From positions 4,526,001-4,590,000 of the forward strand of contig JAAXNY010000005.1 of the NCBI GenBank assembly GCA_013420905.1: a DNA stretch of 64,000 nt. Reading direction: 5' to 3'. Below are positions 19,498-31,717 of the stretch, one piece after another. Source of the stretch: Collybia mongolica. Its lineage: Eukaryota > Basidiomycota > Agaricomycetes > Agaricales > Clitocybaceae. Position numbers and translations under genes: made by a program. Numbering within the stretch: the first letter of the stretch is position 1; each line of letters starts with the position of its first letter. Under the pieces are notes generated by a model. The model had not been told where the DNA came from, ran no database searches, and saw only the letters and a program-made list of their open reading frames with translations.

Positions 19498-20094
19498 CAA
19501 GTGTGTGACTGCTCTAATATTCCTTCCAATAGATTGTTAAGACATTCATTTTCATGGTGGTGATCCACCCTTGAGGAACTTGACAGCCCTGGTGTGTCAT
19601 CAGGCTGTTCATGCATCTGATCATTAATGAAATCTATAATATCAAAGTTAATGTGCCCTTGGAGAACAAACATGACAGTCAACTTACCATTGACCAGGTT
19701 GTCTCCAAGGCCCTCCTCCTCCTCCTCATTGTCCACTTGAGCTTCAAGATTGACAAAACTGTGTAATATGTTGAGGATGTTCCTTGACATGGGCTTGCCT
19801 GATATTTTGACAGCAACATCCTAGGGGTTTCCTGATGGGATATTAGTTTTCTTTGGCAACTTCATTCACCTATATTCATTGTATTGTATTGCAGTGTTCA
19901 TTGTACTACTACATGTTCTATATACTAATTATGTCTACAGAAGGGATTGTACTTACTTGAAGCTTCAAAGGGGAGGGAGGGCTGGTGGTGGTTTGGGATG
20001 AAGAGTGAAACCATGCAAAAGCAGGCCACCAGCTGATGATACAGCTTGGAATGTTCAGCTGCCAGGTGTATGGTTCTGCACACCCAGGTGCCAA
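19498..20094 (-). pseudogene. Fragment of an unknown transposon-borne gene
   Basis: Two minus-strand coding-like blocks, about 19925-20094 and 19497-19790, separated by an intron-like gap whose donor would be GTAAGT near 19955. The second block contains SFVNLEAQVDNEEEEEGLG and resembles a peptide inside the CACTG element at about 5400. I do not recognise the family. R900 copy 3 truncates its N-terminal side. Confidence 0.35.
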
Positions 20095-21000
20095 ACTTGG
20101 GTGGAGTGGGCCAACACACTGTGTGGCATGTACTCATTCTTTATTTCTTTTCTCAGGAGAAATAAGTCCATTCCACATTCAGGAAGTTGTAACTGACTAA
20201 AAATAATGTAGGTGATAGTTTATAGAGGTCATGCAACCATGGGAAAATGTTACCAAGTAAACAAGCAATGCCTGTGCACAAAACCCAATGCCATAGCTTG
20301 CCTGATTATGGAGAAAACATAAGAACTATCAGAACTAACTTTTCCCAGGATCATGGACACTAAATAAGCATTCAGATTGTTGTCATGTATTTGGTATACT
20401 TATGTGGTGGAATAGATCATGTGACATGTGTCAATAAATACAGAAATCAATCCTCTTTGTATTTCAGGTAAATATAGTAGTAGTTGTTGATTATTGCAAT
20501 GTTTAGTGTAATTTCTCACAAGGGTCATGTTTGGTAAGGGTCATCATTGTGATAAGATGTTTGTTCACCCCTGACATAAGATACAGACCTTCAAAACTAG
20601 CTGAATCTGGACATTTCTAATATCTCACTCAAAATAGACTGTGGGAAAAATATGCTCAAGAAGGAAATAGTAGAGCCATGTTTGTACATTCCAAACATAT
20701 AAAAACATAATTAATAGCTTTACTGGTTATGGAGAAAATCACAAAATAAATTTTGAAACACAACACTTTGAAATATTAGATATGCATAATTTTGATGGCA
20801 TCATCAAAAGTGTTATGTAAGCATCCCAAATACATGCAAATTATGTCACAATACTTTGTATTTGTGGAGAAATGCTGTAAAAAGCCATAAGAGAAGAAAA
20901 ATCCCATTATGGAAATATTTTCCTGCAGTGTTGAAATATGAATGAATGAGTCAATCAATCAATCAACTTTTTGCCCAAAAACTGGGTTGATAAAGAACTC
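20095..21000 (+). repeat. R900 copy 3
   Basis: Plus-strand copy from ACTTGGGTGGAGTGGGCC to GATAAAGAACTC. It lacks the last hairpin-bearing bases present in copies 1 and 4. Confidence 0.75.
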
Positions 21001-23870
21001 ATAATAACATTCAACAAACTTTGTTATATATCCACCTAGTCACCAGGAGAATCCCTGAAGAACACAGAGAAACCCTCCAGCTTCCAACCAGTATGCTACA
21101 ATTGTTGCCCCTTGTCATGTATTTGCTACACTGAACCTTATGAATCCCTCACAAAATGCCTGAAGTGTAATGCTAACCACTATAAAGCTAATGGGAGGTC
21201 ACCATACTCATACTTTGAGTACCTCCCTATCATTCCCCACCTACATGCAATGCTTGCAAGTATTTCCTATGCAAAGAAAATGCCATACCAGTCCAAGCAC
21301 CTACATGACCCAACAAAAATAACTGATATTATTGATGGCACTCATTACCTGTTACTCTAGGAGACCTTCATCACAATGGGTGATGAAGAGCTCCCAAAGT
21401 GGTTTTTTTCAGATCCTCGCAATATCGCACTTGGGTTATCTACTGATGGCTTTGGTCCTTTCAAGCACCATACCAAGACTGTATGGCCATTAATATTGTT
21501 TAATTATAACCTCCCTCCTGAAGAGTGGTTTCTCAAGGCAAATGTCATTCCACTTGGGACAATCCCTGGGCCAAAGAAACCTGATGATGTAGATTCATTC
21601 TTGTGGCCCCCCATTCAGGAACTATCACAGCTCAAGATGGGTGTGTCTGCCTTTGATGCACTCACCAACTCTGTCTTCCTCCTACATGCATACCTCATTA
21701 TGGTTTTTGGTGATATACCCATGATCTCAATGGTCATGTGCATGAAAGGCCATAATGCAATTTCACCATGTTGGATGTGCACAATCAAAGGAGTCTGCAT
21801 CCCATCCTCATGGTTAACAATGCCCTATGTTCCATTGTGCCATGATGGCTTCCCAGGGCTACAAGATGAATATGACCTGGCTGAACTTCCTCTATGAGAT
21901 CATATACAATTCATGGAACAGGCAAAGGAAGTCCAATATGCTGCAAGTGATGCACATTCTGGACATCTTGCAACCAAGTATGGCATCAAAGGTATACCAC
22001 TACTCAGCACTCTAAGCTCACTCTCTTTCCTCAGTTCATTCCCTTATGATTTCATGCATCTTCTCTGGTCTAACCTCATTCCTGTAAGGGGAATGCCCAA
22101 TTCCACACTCAAACCTCCCAACCTTGCACATTGGGATTGACATCAGCAACTGTGCTCACACATTGGAACTCACACCCACACATTGGCACCCACACCTGCA
22201 CCTCCAATTTCAAGTTGGACTTCACTTGGAGAACACACAGCTTGCTTGTAGATAATGTACAGTACAACCCTGAACCATGTGGCTACAATGGGAACTCCCC
22301 ACTATTGTTAGACTAGGTATATAGGATAGAGGCACCTGGCAGAGGATCCCTAGAGTATTCTCTTTGGATTTCCTCTGCTAGGTGAGTACATAAACTCTAC
22401 TATACTACTAAATATAACTTTGGATTTCCTCTGCTAGATCATGCATTGGCTGACCTTGGGTCAGCACAGCATGACATAGAGTTGCCCTTACAATTCCGAA
22501 TCTGATTCACCTTTGGACTAGGAACTTCAAGGACCTTCCCCATGATGGTGAAGGCTATGTGTTGTTGCCAACAGTATGGGAGGCTATTGGAGAGGCTACC
22601 AAAAATGCAGGAGGAACAATCCCAGCATTATTTGGATCTAGGGTTCCAAATATTGCATCCAAGAGGGCACAGATGATTGCTGAAACACATTCAATCTAGA
22701 CATTGTATATTGCACCCACCCTCCTTAAAGGATGGTTTCTACATACTCAATACCATAAACACTTTATTAAATTAGTTCACCTATTAACAATTTGCTTAGA
22801 ATTTGAAATCACCTGCAAACAAGTTGACAAACTTGAGAGAGGTTTCCAGAGTTGGGTTGAGGAGTACAAACAGTAAGCCATTCTCATTGCTGACAAGATG
22901 CCATCTGATGAAACTACAGGCTATACTACCAATATGATCCACAGTGGGTAGCTACATGTCCCCTCACCATTCATGTGCTCTTGCACATTGCACCAACAAT
23001 CAGGTATATGGGTCCATTGTGGGCCTACTGGGCATTTCCAACAGAGTGCTACTGTGGCAACATACTCTGTCACATCAAAAGTTGATAATTCCCCTATGCA
23101 AATATCAACAAGTATGTTACTCCTGTGCACAGCTGAAGCACATAACCCTCCTCTATTTCATGTGACTCCCCCCCCTCTCATGCCCAGGATATCAAGTTAC
23201 CCACATGCAAGCCTCTGATTTTGTTCATGCACTTGCTTACTCATCATATTTTTTAGACCCATTGCATTGCCTTACTCCACCCAAGGGACCTCTAGAAGCA
23301 CTCTCTGGTCCCCATTGGACAATGCTAACTGCAACCTTGGCCACTTGCTTCAATCAGCCTGTATCAGTCATTCAGAAGCTTATACCCTGGAACACTAAAT
23401 TTGCCCAATATGGCCAAGTGTGTCACCTGGAGGGTGGTGATACCATGCATGCCCACAACCTCATTCCACTTAGAACCAACAGCCAAGATATGTTGTTTGT
23501 TCAGGTGAGCCATCTTGGGATTAATTGCTCCTTGTACACCAATTCACATGAGCCTCAATATCAACTCAATGTTGACAGATTTACTCACCACAGGTGTTGC
23601 ACACCAGAGTTTGAGCTGCATCATTGTAGAAATCCCTGCATCTCCTGAATATGATATCCAAGTTGATTCACTCATCTACACAATCATCAAACAAGTCAAA
23701 ATCTCAGACACAGCAACCAACTAATGTAAGATGAACTACTACAGGGAGATGGGGTCAACAGAATTTGTTGATCTCAATCAAGTGCAATGTGTAGTTGGGT
23801 GCATTATGGACCATGGCAGGTGGTCAATTATTGACTGAAGTAAATCATTGGTACCAGTACATATTTCATA
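21001..23870 (+). pseudogene. tnp2 (CACTA/En-Spm) transposase relic
   Basis: tnp2 transposases move CACTA elements. The 5' part has a cysteine-rich block (CICYTEPYESLTKCLKC, 21120-21170). The core at 21376-21897 reads FSDPRNIALGLSTDGFGPF, WPLILFNYNLPPEEWF, GTIPGPKKPDDVDSFLWPP, VFGDIPMISMVMCMKGHN and CWMCTIKG, all typical of basidiomycete tnp2 proteins. The gene continues across a solo LTR (22083-22492) with LPHDGEGYVLLPTVWEAIG and, shifted and stopped, to HLEGGDTMHAHNLIP (near 23430) and FVDLNQVQCVVGCIMDHGRW (near 23780). A TAG at about 21358, later stops and frameshifts show it is dead. Flanking CACTG ends were not found. Confidence 0.82.
22083..22492 (+). mobile_element. Solo LTR with 5-bp TSD ATTCC inside tnp2
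   Basis: A 410-bp LTR with TGTAAGGGGAATGCC...GTTGCCCTTACA. ATTCC lies on both sides (22078-22082 and 22493-22497). It shares with the intact Ty3 LTR a tatata, a cttaca end and the arrangement repeat-GTGAGT-repeat, but has lost most CpG sites. It interrupts the tnp2 relic. Confidence 0.88.
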
Positions 23871-24938
23871 AATAATACAAACCCTCCTTCCATTACAAGA
23901 GTATCATGAGTATCCCTCCTCTAAGTGTGGCTAGGGGCCTGGGAGTACCTGTCATGGTTGCCAGGTTTCCCTTCAGGGAAGGTAGCTCACCCCCCCCTTT
24001 TTTTTTTTAGTATAGTCCCCTGGGGCTGGGCCCTATTGGGGATGTTACATTTCTATGTAGGTAGTTACTCAAGGTCCAAAGCCTCAGGCACCCCACTTGT
24101 CTCTGTCATGCACCATAGACGGCCCACTCCCAGTGGCATCCCCCTATTAGCCCAGCACAGAAACACTGTTTTGGTGGGCAACTTGCTCTGCAGTTCCCTC
24201 CTATACCCTCTCTATAGCTTCTCCTCCTCCCTTCATAGTCTTGAGTTTGCTCTAAGGTACTAACTGTGACCACCCTTGGGGTTGTGATGTGGTAGCTCAC
24301 CCCCTTACTAGCACAATACAGGCTAAGTTGGGGCAGCCTGCAGCCTGCTCTCCTTGGGTGGTGAGCCACTCTGAGGGATTTGATCTCCTAGTGCCCAATT
24401 GGGTGCCTAATTTTGGCCTATACAAGCTCAAGGCCACCATGCCATGGGAACTCTTTCTTGGAGCATCCATATGGCTTACACAATGGCTTATGATTGTGTC
24501 CAGTTCTTAATCCCAAGTAGTCCACTGCATCTGTATTATGTACAGTGGTATACAAGACCTTGAGGGAAAAAAAGAGGAAAGCCCAGGTTGGTTTGAATCC
24601 AGTTCAGAATTATCCACTTAAAAATAGGAAAACACTTCTCCCATTCTTTGGATGCATGAAAATCCCCCCAGTTTAAAGCATTCCCTTGAAGGATGGAAGT
24701 CAATTTAGGCTGAAATTATTCCTTAGAGTTGGGAAAATCAAACCCCCATTTCAGTCCTTAAATTCCAGAAAATCACACACAGAAACACCTTATCTTTTGG
24801 ATGAAGTTCATACCCTTCTACTGGATCAAAAACATCCCACATATTTCATCCTTTTGTGAGATTAAATTCCATCCAATTAATAGATAAAAATGTCAACATA
24901 TATTACAAATGAAATTTCATCCAGAATTCATCTGGCCA
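23871..24938. other. Unassigned AT-rich stretch with subterminal-type motifs
   Basis: No supported gene. The plus frames at 23925-24263 and 24289-24510 show no domain. From 24640 to 24930 there are several TTTCATCC/GGATGAA motifs and GGGGG/CCCCC runs like the arms of the CACTG element, so this may be a decayed arm of the tnp2 element. Confidence 0.4.
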
Positions 24939-26124
24939 TTTTTTTTTTTTTTGTCATATAATAATATTAAGCACATGTGGGTTTGACCCAGCTACATGCA
25001 GGCATAAACACCTATTACCACTAAGTAATCTGTAATGGGCCATCAGGGTGGAGCTGTACACTAAGTTGCTCTCCAGGTCATATTACAGGTCTAGACTGAG
25101 GATACCTGCAGTCCAACGGTATTGTACTGTACCATGTCTGAACCTCCCAACACCTTAAAGGTTTGCCTTCACTTGTCGGGGCATGGTCCCCTCCCTTCAC
25201 ACTGGTACCCCATTCCACTCCCCCCCTGGTATTTTCAGGTTGCCCTGGAAACCCATTACTCCCCCCCAGTGTTGAAGATAAATGTCCAATCTAAATGAAT
25301 AACCCATACCTCAAACCTGCTCCCCCTCCTGTACTTTACACTCCCCCACATGTCCTTGCGGACTCCGCGCGGACTGCAAAAGTCCGTGCGGACTCCGCAC
25401 GGACTCCGTACGGACTCCGCAAGGACAGCACAAAGTCCACACGGACTCTGCACGGACTCCGCGTGGACTCCGTGTGGACTCCACAGAGTCCGCGCGGACT
25501 CACTGGCTGATGGTCCTGCCAAATGAGTCCGTGCGGAGTCCGTGTGTCCGCGCGGAGTCCGCACGGAGTCTGCACGGGTTATGTGGCTTAGTGTAAAGAC
25601 CTCTCCCCCTCTCCTGAGTCCCCCTATTACTTGCCCCCCTGTTCCACACTGCTCTCCCAAAGCAATGACTCCCCTCCAAAATGAGGCCACCAAATCCCAC
25701 CATTGGACAATAAACTGGCATTCTCCCCAAGAGGTGTGCTCTGTGTAGGGATAGTAGCTGATTGGGGGCTAGACCCCTTCCTCCTTTTGTATTTGGGTGT
25801 AGTGACACTCCCTAAGGATCTGCACAAAGCAGAGTACAAGAGTTGTGGTGTCCTTGTGTGGCCTGGTAGTTGATAAGGTGGATGTGGATGGATTAGTGAA
25901 GCCCCCAGTACAGGCAAGATGAGGTGACCCTGCAGATAGTCAGGATCAGCTCTGATAAGTGTAAATTTGGATATGGTGTAAAAGGATAGTGGCCCAGGCC
26001 AAAAGAATGGTCTGATGAAAGGCAATCTCAATTAGGGATGAGGTGTTAGGTAGTTTAGGGATGACCTAGTGCAGGAGGGATGAATTCCCACAGTCGGATG
26101 GTGGTGGTAAAAGATCAAGAAGTG
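24939..26124 (-). mobile_element. PAR copy D, split by a small TIR element
   Basis: Minus-strand PAR copy with a T-run from 24939 and its 5' end near 26124. A 274-bp element at 25329-25602 is inserted in it; the rest is collinear with copies B and C, including the single ATA near 25987. Confidence 0.8.
25329..25602. mobile_element. GC-rich MITE with GGACTCCG repeats
   Basis: The insert is bounded by CTTTACACT (25334 on) and its inverse AGTGTAAAG (near 25590-25599), and flanked by a 9-bp direct repeat CTCCCCCTC (25320-25328 and 25603-25611) that is single in other PAR copies. The interior is a dense array of CGGACTCCG-type units on the left and the reverse complement on the right, so the whole can fold back. 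An 8-9 bp duplication suggests a Mutator- or hAT-like mover. In translation it gives arginine- and serine-rich repeats, which I do not take as a gene. Confidence 0.75.
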
Positions 26125-26576
26125 TTGATATAAGTCTATCCAAGAACTCATCCCCCACACAAGCCTGCCACTCCCCTGCTGTCCTCAGCTACCACTGCCC
26201 CCTTATTTGGCTTTGCATTAGTGCTTGTTGGTGTAGGGTGTGCAAGGGGTGGGTTGTGTTTGCATACTGCTGCAGGTGGTGGCCTCCTGTATGCAGTGGT
26301 ATTCCAGAGGGTGGGGGTTGTCTATGGTCTGGGGCTGTGCATCAGTGAAATACTGCCCATACCCTACTACACTATAAAAGGCTGCATCATGCTAAGTATT
26401 AGAAGGGGGCAATGATATGAGTAGCAGGGCTCAGCCACACAGAGAAGGGAGCACTAGAGGACTAAGTGGGCTTTATTGCAAGAAATCCAGGCCTAGTTCA
26501 TTGCAAAGATGCTATCTGTAATTGGGCAGCCCTACCTATATATAGGTACATTGGTTATATACTGTGGGGGTACCAG
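26125..26576. other. Unassigned spacer
   Basis: Moderately G+T-rich on the plus strand; the frame at 26221-26415 has no recognisable content. Confidence 0.35.
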
Positions 26577-26676
26577 AAGTCTATATTGGATATTTGTATA
26601 GGATCTATAAACACCAACTTCTAATGGCAATTCATTTGCAGTTGCTGATATCATACACCATGGATATAGGTGAAGT

Positions 26677-28455
26677 TGTAAGGGAATCTTTTTTTTTTTT
26701 GTTGACATTTTATATACCAACTGTACATAATACATGCGCTGGTCACTACAAGTAGTAATTGGAGAAACAGGGAGGGGAGGCAGATGACAAAGCGCCGCAG
26801 AGCTAGGATGCTTGCCCAACCGGAGTCAAACTAGCAAATGGAGCCAGAGCTCATTGTACATGGGCCAGAAGGGCCAATCTATGCCAGGGGGTGGGCCCCC
26901 CACTGTGGTGGCCCGCAGCAGGTGGTGGCTTCAAGTCCACCGATTATCCAGGTTCACACGTTCGGGCAGAGAGCACCCTATAGCCATCACTTAGAACACT
27001 GAGTACTGCCCCTAGCCTGTTTAGGACTAGGGAACATTGAATGCAAAAGCACTCTCATTCTCCGAGAGGAAGTTGACCAGCCACACATGGTGCAGCTGTC
27101 AACTGGGGTTGTCTTCCCATCCATGGTGTGGACAGTTGTAGAGGACGTGTTGTACAGTTTCCAAGAGGGCACCGCACCTACAGGAGACAGACTCCTCCTT
27201 GAAGAATCAGGATCAGAACACCCCAATTGGGGCATGTCCAGTGGTGCATTGCACCATGCAGGTGGTCAGAGCATGACTGTGACTGGTCTTGCGCATCCAC
27301 AGCCCACTGTTTACATGGGTTGGAGTAAGTGGGGTGTCCTTTTTTGTGTAGAGCGTCAAGAAATTGGAGCCTATATACTTCTTGGACTGGAAAAGAGATT
27401 TCCAGCCATTGAGCATGCATGTAACTGCTTTGTGTTGTGCAAAGTCAGCAGAGATAACTGGCACTCCACCTGCCTCAATGCAAGTCAAGACAGCACTGAT
27501 GTGTGCCAGTTGGTGGTCTTTGGTCTCCACCCTGTTCATAATGTGGTGGAGGTGGATCTTGTGGATGGCACAGAGCTGTAGCCAAGGCAGTGGCACATTG
27601 CACACTTTGAGGATGGATGCCTGACCTGAGTGATGAGACACATCAAGGGAATGCCAAAGGGCATTGGTGGAGTTGGAGAAGATGTGGACATCATGGATGT
27701 CCTCTAGTCCAATGTCAGCTGCCTGTCAAATGCCCCCCACAATTGCTCGCAACTCAGTGACATCAGATGTAGAGAGGCCAGTAGCATACCAGTCCTCATA
27801 TAGGTCCCCAGCATGCCAGACATGGTAGACTGCAACTGACTGCATGGGAGGGGGGGGAGTGGATGCATTGGTAACAATGCAGATGCTCCAGGGGGAATGA
27901 GAGGCCTCATTGACAGCACTCTTCAGCAATGTGATGCAATCCTTCATGAAATCCTTGTGGTGGTCACTACCCTTGGGCAGGGGGGTGACAATATTGTAGA
28001 CAATGCAACCAGGGAACAAGTCCTTGGGGCACATGCCCGGTTGATTGAGTGGGTGGACAGAGTTGTAAGGGGATCACTTGTTTGTCCACATCTAGCCATC
28101 AGGATCACTATTACACAGCTTGCATAGCCTTGCTTTACATCTATCATCCTAATATGCACTGCCTTAACCCCTTGATAGATGGTAGTTTACTCTGGACTGA
28201 CATATCACAGATGGATTGTTGCATCAGTAGAGTTACTGATATCAGATTCTGTTGTTGTTTGAGATGTAGCCACAATGTACTATATATAAGGTGCCCCTGC
28301 CTCTCCATAGAAGGGCACCTTTGCAATAGACTTGTATTGGGTTCTCTACTCGCAATCACACCTCTAGTGCTCTACACTCATCCCTTCCCTGCATGGTTGT
28401 TTGTACTGTGTATACTACTCCCTACTTGAGCCTCTTAGCAACATGACCCCTTACA
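26677..28455 (+). mobile_element. Solo LTR split by a LINE
   Basis: TGTAAGGG at 26677 and CCCCTTACA at 28455. Removing the LINE and one copy of its target duplication leaves 392 bp, against 391 bp in the uninterrupted copy at 18813. Confidence 0.78.
26689..28060 (-). mobile_element. 5'-truncated LINE copy with 15-bp TSD
   Basis: Minus-strand copy with a T-run from 26689. Flanking direct repeats are AGTTGTAAGGGAATC (26674-26688) and AGTTGTAAGGGGATC (28061-28075), 14 of 15 matching. The duplicated locus at 18811 is the empty site. Content matches the LINE copy at 15776: RNase H (ICIVTNAST, with the metal-binding D replaced by N), GSNFLTLYTKKDTP and TGHAPIGVF. Compared with the 15776 copy, many CG sites are now TG or CA. 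Confidence 0.85.
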
Positions 28456-28752
28456 GAAGTGCAACATGTTTTTGACAAGCTCAAATGTGTGGTCATATTA
28501 CATCTTCATGTTGTGCATTTATCAGGCCTTCTATATTGTCAAGCTACTCCCTGTACCCTGCAACCTAGTTCTAGGACAGTGCCTGACAAGTATTCCAGAA
28601 TTAACCTTATCATCCACAGAAAGTAATATAAAGTTGAAGACATTCTGGATAGCTAGTTCTATTGCAACAACCTGGTTCTAGAAATATAAAGAAAAGTTAA
28701 TGAAAAAAAAACATAAGGACTTGTATCTGCCAGTAATGGCCCTCTACCTCAA

Positions 28753-29678
28753 GTTACAAGTTCTTTAGTTTACTAAAGACGAGTTCTTTATCAACCCAGT
28801 TTTCGGGCAGAAAGGCGATTCATTCATTCATTCATATTTCAACACTGCGGGAAAATATTTCCATAATGGGATTTTTCTTCTCTTATGGCTTTTTACAGCA
28901 TTTCTCCACAAATACAAAGTATTGTGACATAATTTGCATGTATTTGGGATGCTTACATAACACTTTTGATGATGCCATCAAAATTATGCATATCTAATAT
29001 TTCAAAGTGTTGTGTTTCACAATTTATTTTGTGATTTTCTCCATAACCAGTAAAGCTATTAATTATGTTTTTATATGTTTGGAATGTACAAACATGGCTC
29101 TACTATTTCCTTCTTGAGCATATTTTTCCCACAGTCTATTTTGAGTGAGATATTAGAAATGTCCAGATTCAGCTAGTTTTGAAGGTCTGTATCTTATGTC
29201 AGGGGTGAACAAACATCTTATCACAATGATGACCCTTACCAAACATGACCCTTGTGAGAAATTACACTAAACATTGCAATAATCAACAACTACTACTATA
29301 TTTACCTGAAATACAAAGAGGATTGATTTCTGTATTTATTGACACATGTCACATGATCTATTCCACCACATAAGTATACCAAATACATGACAACAATCTG
29401 AATGCTTATTTAGTGTCCATGATCCTGGGAAAAGTTAGTTCTGATAGTTCTTATGTTTTCTCCATAATCAGGCAAGCTATGGCATTGGGTTTTGTGCACA
29501 GGCATTGCTTGTTTACTTGGTAACATTTTCCCATGGTTGCATGACCTCTATAAACTATCACCTACATTATTTTTAGTCAGTTACAACTTCCTGAATGTGG
29601 AATGGACTTATTTCTCCTGAGAAAAGAAATAAAGAATGAGTACATGCCACACAGTGTGTTGGCCCACTCCACCCAAGT
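28753..29678 (-). repeat. R900 copy 4
   Basis: Minus-strand copy from ACTTGGGTGGAGTGGGCC (29678) to the CTTTAGT hairpin and GAACTTGTAAC (28753). With copy 1 it defines the full length, about 0.91-0.93 kb. Confidence 0.75.
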
Positions 29679-31709
29679 CATCTGAGGAGATTGAAACAGG
29701 AGATTTGGTGATGGCTTATAAAGTGGTGGGCTGTGAGATAGTTTGGGTATGTGCACATTCCAAGTGACAACTACAAGCTGACATTGTTTCCATCATCAGT
29801 TTCATAAGGCATGTATGGATCATGATTTTGCACCCAAGAATTGGTCATGTCCAAGCTGTAAAGCCAGTGGTACAACTAGTAAGCATCAACATATATAGTA
29901 TCTACTCAACCTAGCTTCCATGTGTCAAACAAATATTATTAGAGAATTACTTCTGAGAATAACATATCCACATGATCGAAACATACCATACATATATAGA
30001 ATGAGGGTGGGGGGGGGGAGGGGGTCTGAGGGATTGTGAAAAAAAAGTACAAGTACATACCCCTCTTTCCTGTTCCACCACCCCCTTGTCTTTTTTTGAT
30101 TTTTGCAAAGGATTAAGGTTTCAGAGCATCCAGGAATAGAACTTGGAACCTACTCATTTGAACTCGGATATGCCGTGCTTACATCGGCCCTCATAAGATG
30201 GTCACAATATTGATGTGATAGAGCCTCCCAAACATAGAGCTATTCTCATGAAGTCCTGGAGAAGGGCCATTGAGTCTGTGTGCCTCGAAGCATTGTCTAC
30301 TTTCGAGAAATCTTATGTAAGCCATGCATTGGAAAACCCAGACCCCTTCGCCACAACCAGGGATCTCTTTCATGTTCATGACCTCTGGCCTCCACCTCAA
30401 GCCAGGGTCATGATTCCTCAGATTAGCATTACCTCGCGGAGGATGTCCAGGATGGAGAATGAGGATGTAACAGTCAGTTTTGTCAAGGCTGCAGGCCCAT
30501 CTGACTAGGGTCATGGACCAGGGGCAGGCTGTCATGAGTGGACAGGATCAGTGGATGGTGCTATCATGGATGATTGACAATAAAGCCCAGTACAATGTCT
30601 AAGTATTGTGGCACTGGCCCAGCTGATATTGCTATGGGAAACCAAGAATATCACATCTGCTGTTCTATTCTGGAACATTTGAACCCCTGGGCTCCATGTC
30701 ACTATTGTCTGTGATCATGGTATGGACGTCATAAAGAAAGGCCACACATCATATGTCGTCTGTCATTCAAAATATCTTATGAAGGCCATACGAAGATGCC
30801 CCCACCCTGGGTCGCCTGGATCATGACCAACTGCTGCGGGATCAGAAAACAGTGGACTGCCTCATTAGATTGGTGGGATCTTGTCATGATCGGGTGAATC
30901 GGCAGTGATTTTGAGTTGTTCGTGTTTTTCCCAGAATTATCAAAAGGAAGCTTCAGTCTTGGTCCCTTGACTGGGATAGGAAGGGTTTGGCCGTGGGCTC
31001 AATTTTGTGGATGGGCAGGTACAGAGGCCCTCTAATTCCCTGTGTATACATACCTTCCGGAGCATGATAAAAGCCATGCTCTAGCAGGGCCCTGAAGGCA
31101 TCCTGGGCCATACCATATTCATGTTAGTTTTGAGTAGGGGAATTTTGCTGCCATATCTCCGAGAGGGATGCGATCAAGGAGGACATTAGAAAGACCTGAC
31201 TTGGACAACCCTGAGCAACACATTAGAAGCAAGCGAAGATGAACCAAGCCACACTTACACAGCGTGACCTCAGCCTTGAAGCATTATGATGAGATGTGGA
31301 TGGGGGATATGTGCTTGAACGCTCCGTTCTTTTTTTGTTTTGTTCCCGATAAGTGTAGTGTTTCTGAAAATAGCAACCATATGGTAATGATGGAAAAAGG
31401 GGCAACACGGACTGGGAAAATGACCTGTAATGGTTAGAAGGATTACACTCAGTTCAGATTCCTGTACTTGTTCAAGATATTCTGGTTTTTGGTTTTCAGG
31501 TGGGCCAATTGTAAGCGCCACAAGAACCTGATTTATGGAAATTTTGGAGGTGATCCTGATTAGTTTTGGTGCCACAACTCAGTTTTAGATGCCTGTCGTA
31601 ATCTTCTTCCCACTCTTGTCTGAAAACCAAAAACCCTAAACCCGTTTTATACTATGAGATGCAAGACTTCTAAACCAAGTGAGTCATTTATCAATCTCTC
31701 ATAGATTCT
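29679..31709. other. Unassigned transition zone
   Basis: No gene I can support. The plus frame at 30215-30508 and minus frame at 30191-30535 overlap each other and have no known domain. A G-run lies at 30008-30024. Base composition becomes more balanced from about 30,100 onward. Confidence 0.35.
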
Positions 31710-31717
31710 GTCCTAAC

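Larger units (their letters stand above)
26577..28752 (+). mobile_element. Second copy of the Ty3-remnant/solo-LTR composite
   Basis: Collinear with 18751-19497: the same left flank (ataggatctataaacacc), the same solo LTR with the same GAAGT duplication (26672-26676 and 28456-28460), and the same pol remnant (VKLLPVPCNLVLGQ near 28540) ending at gccctctacctcaag. A LINE copy interrupts the LTR. Sharing one TSD means the composite was duplicated as a unit. Confidence 0.65.

Noticed and set aside
25256..25693. Arginine-rich repeat ORFs across the GGACTCCG element
   Set aside because: They are translations of a foldback MITE inserted in PAR copy D; open on both strands because of the repeat.
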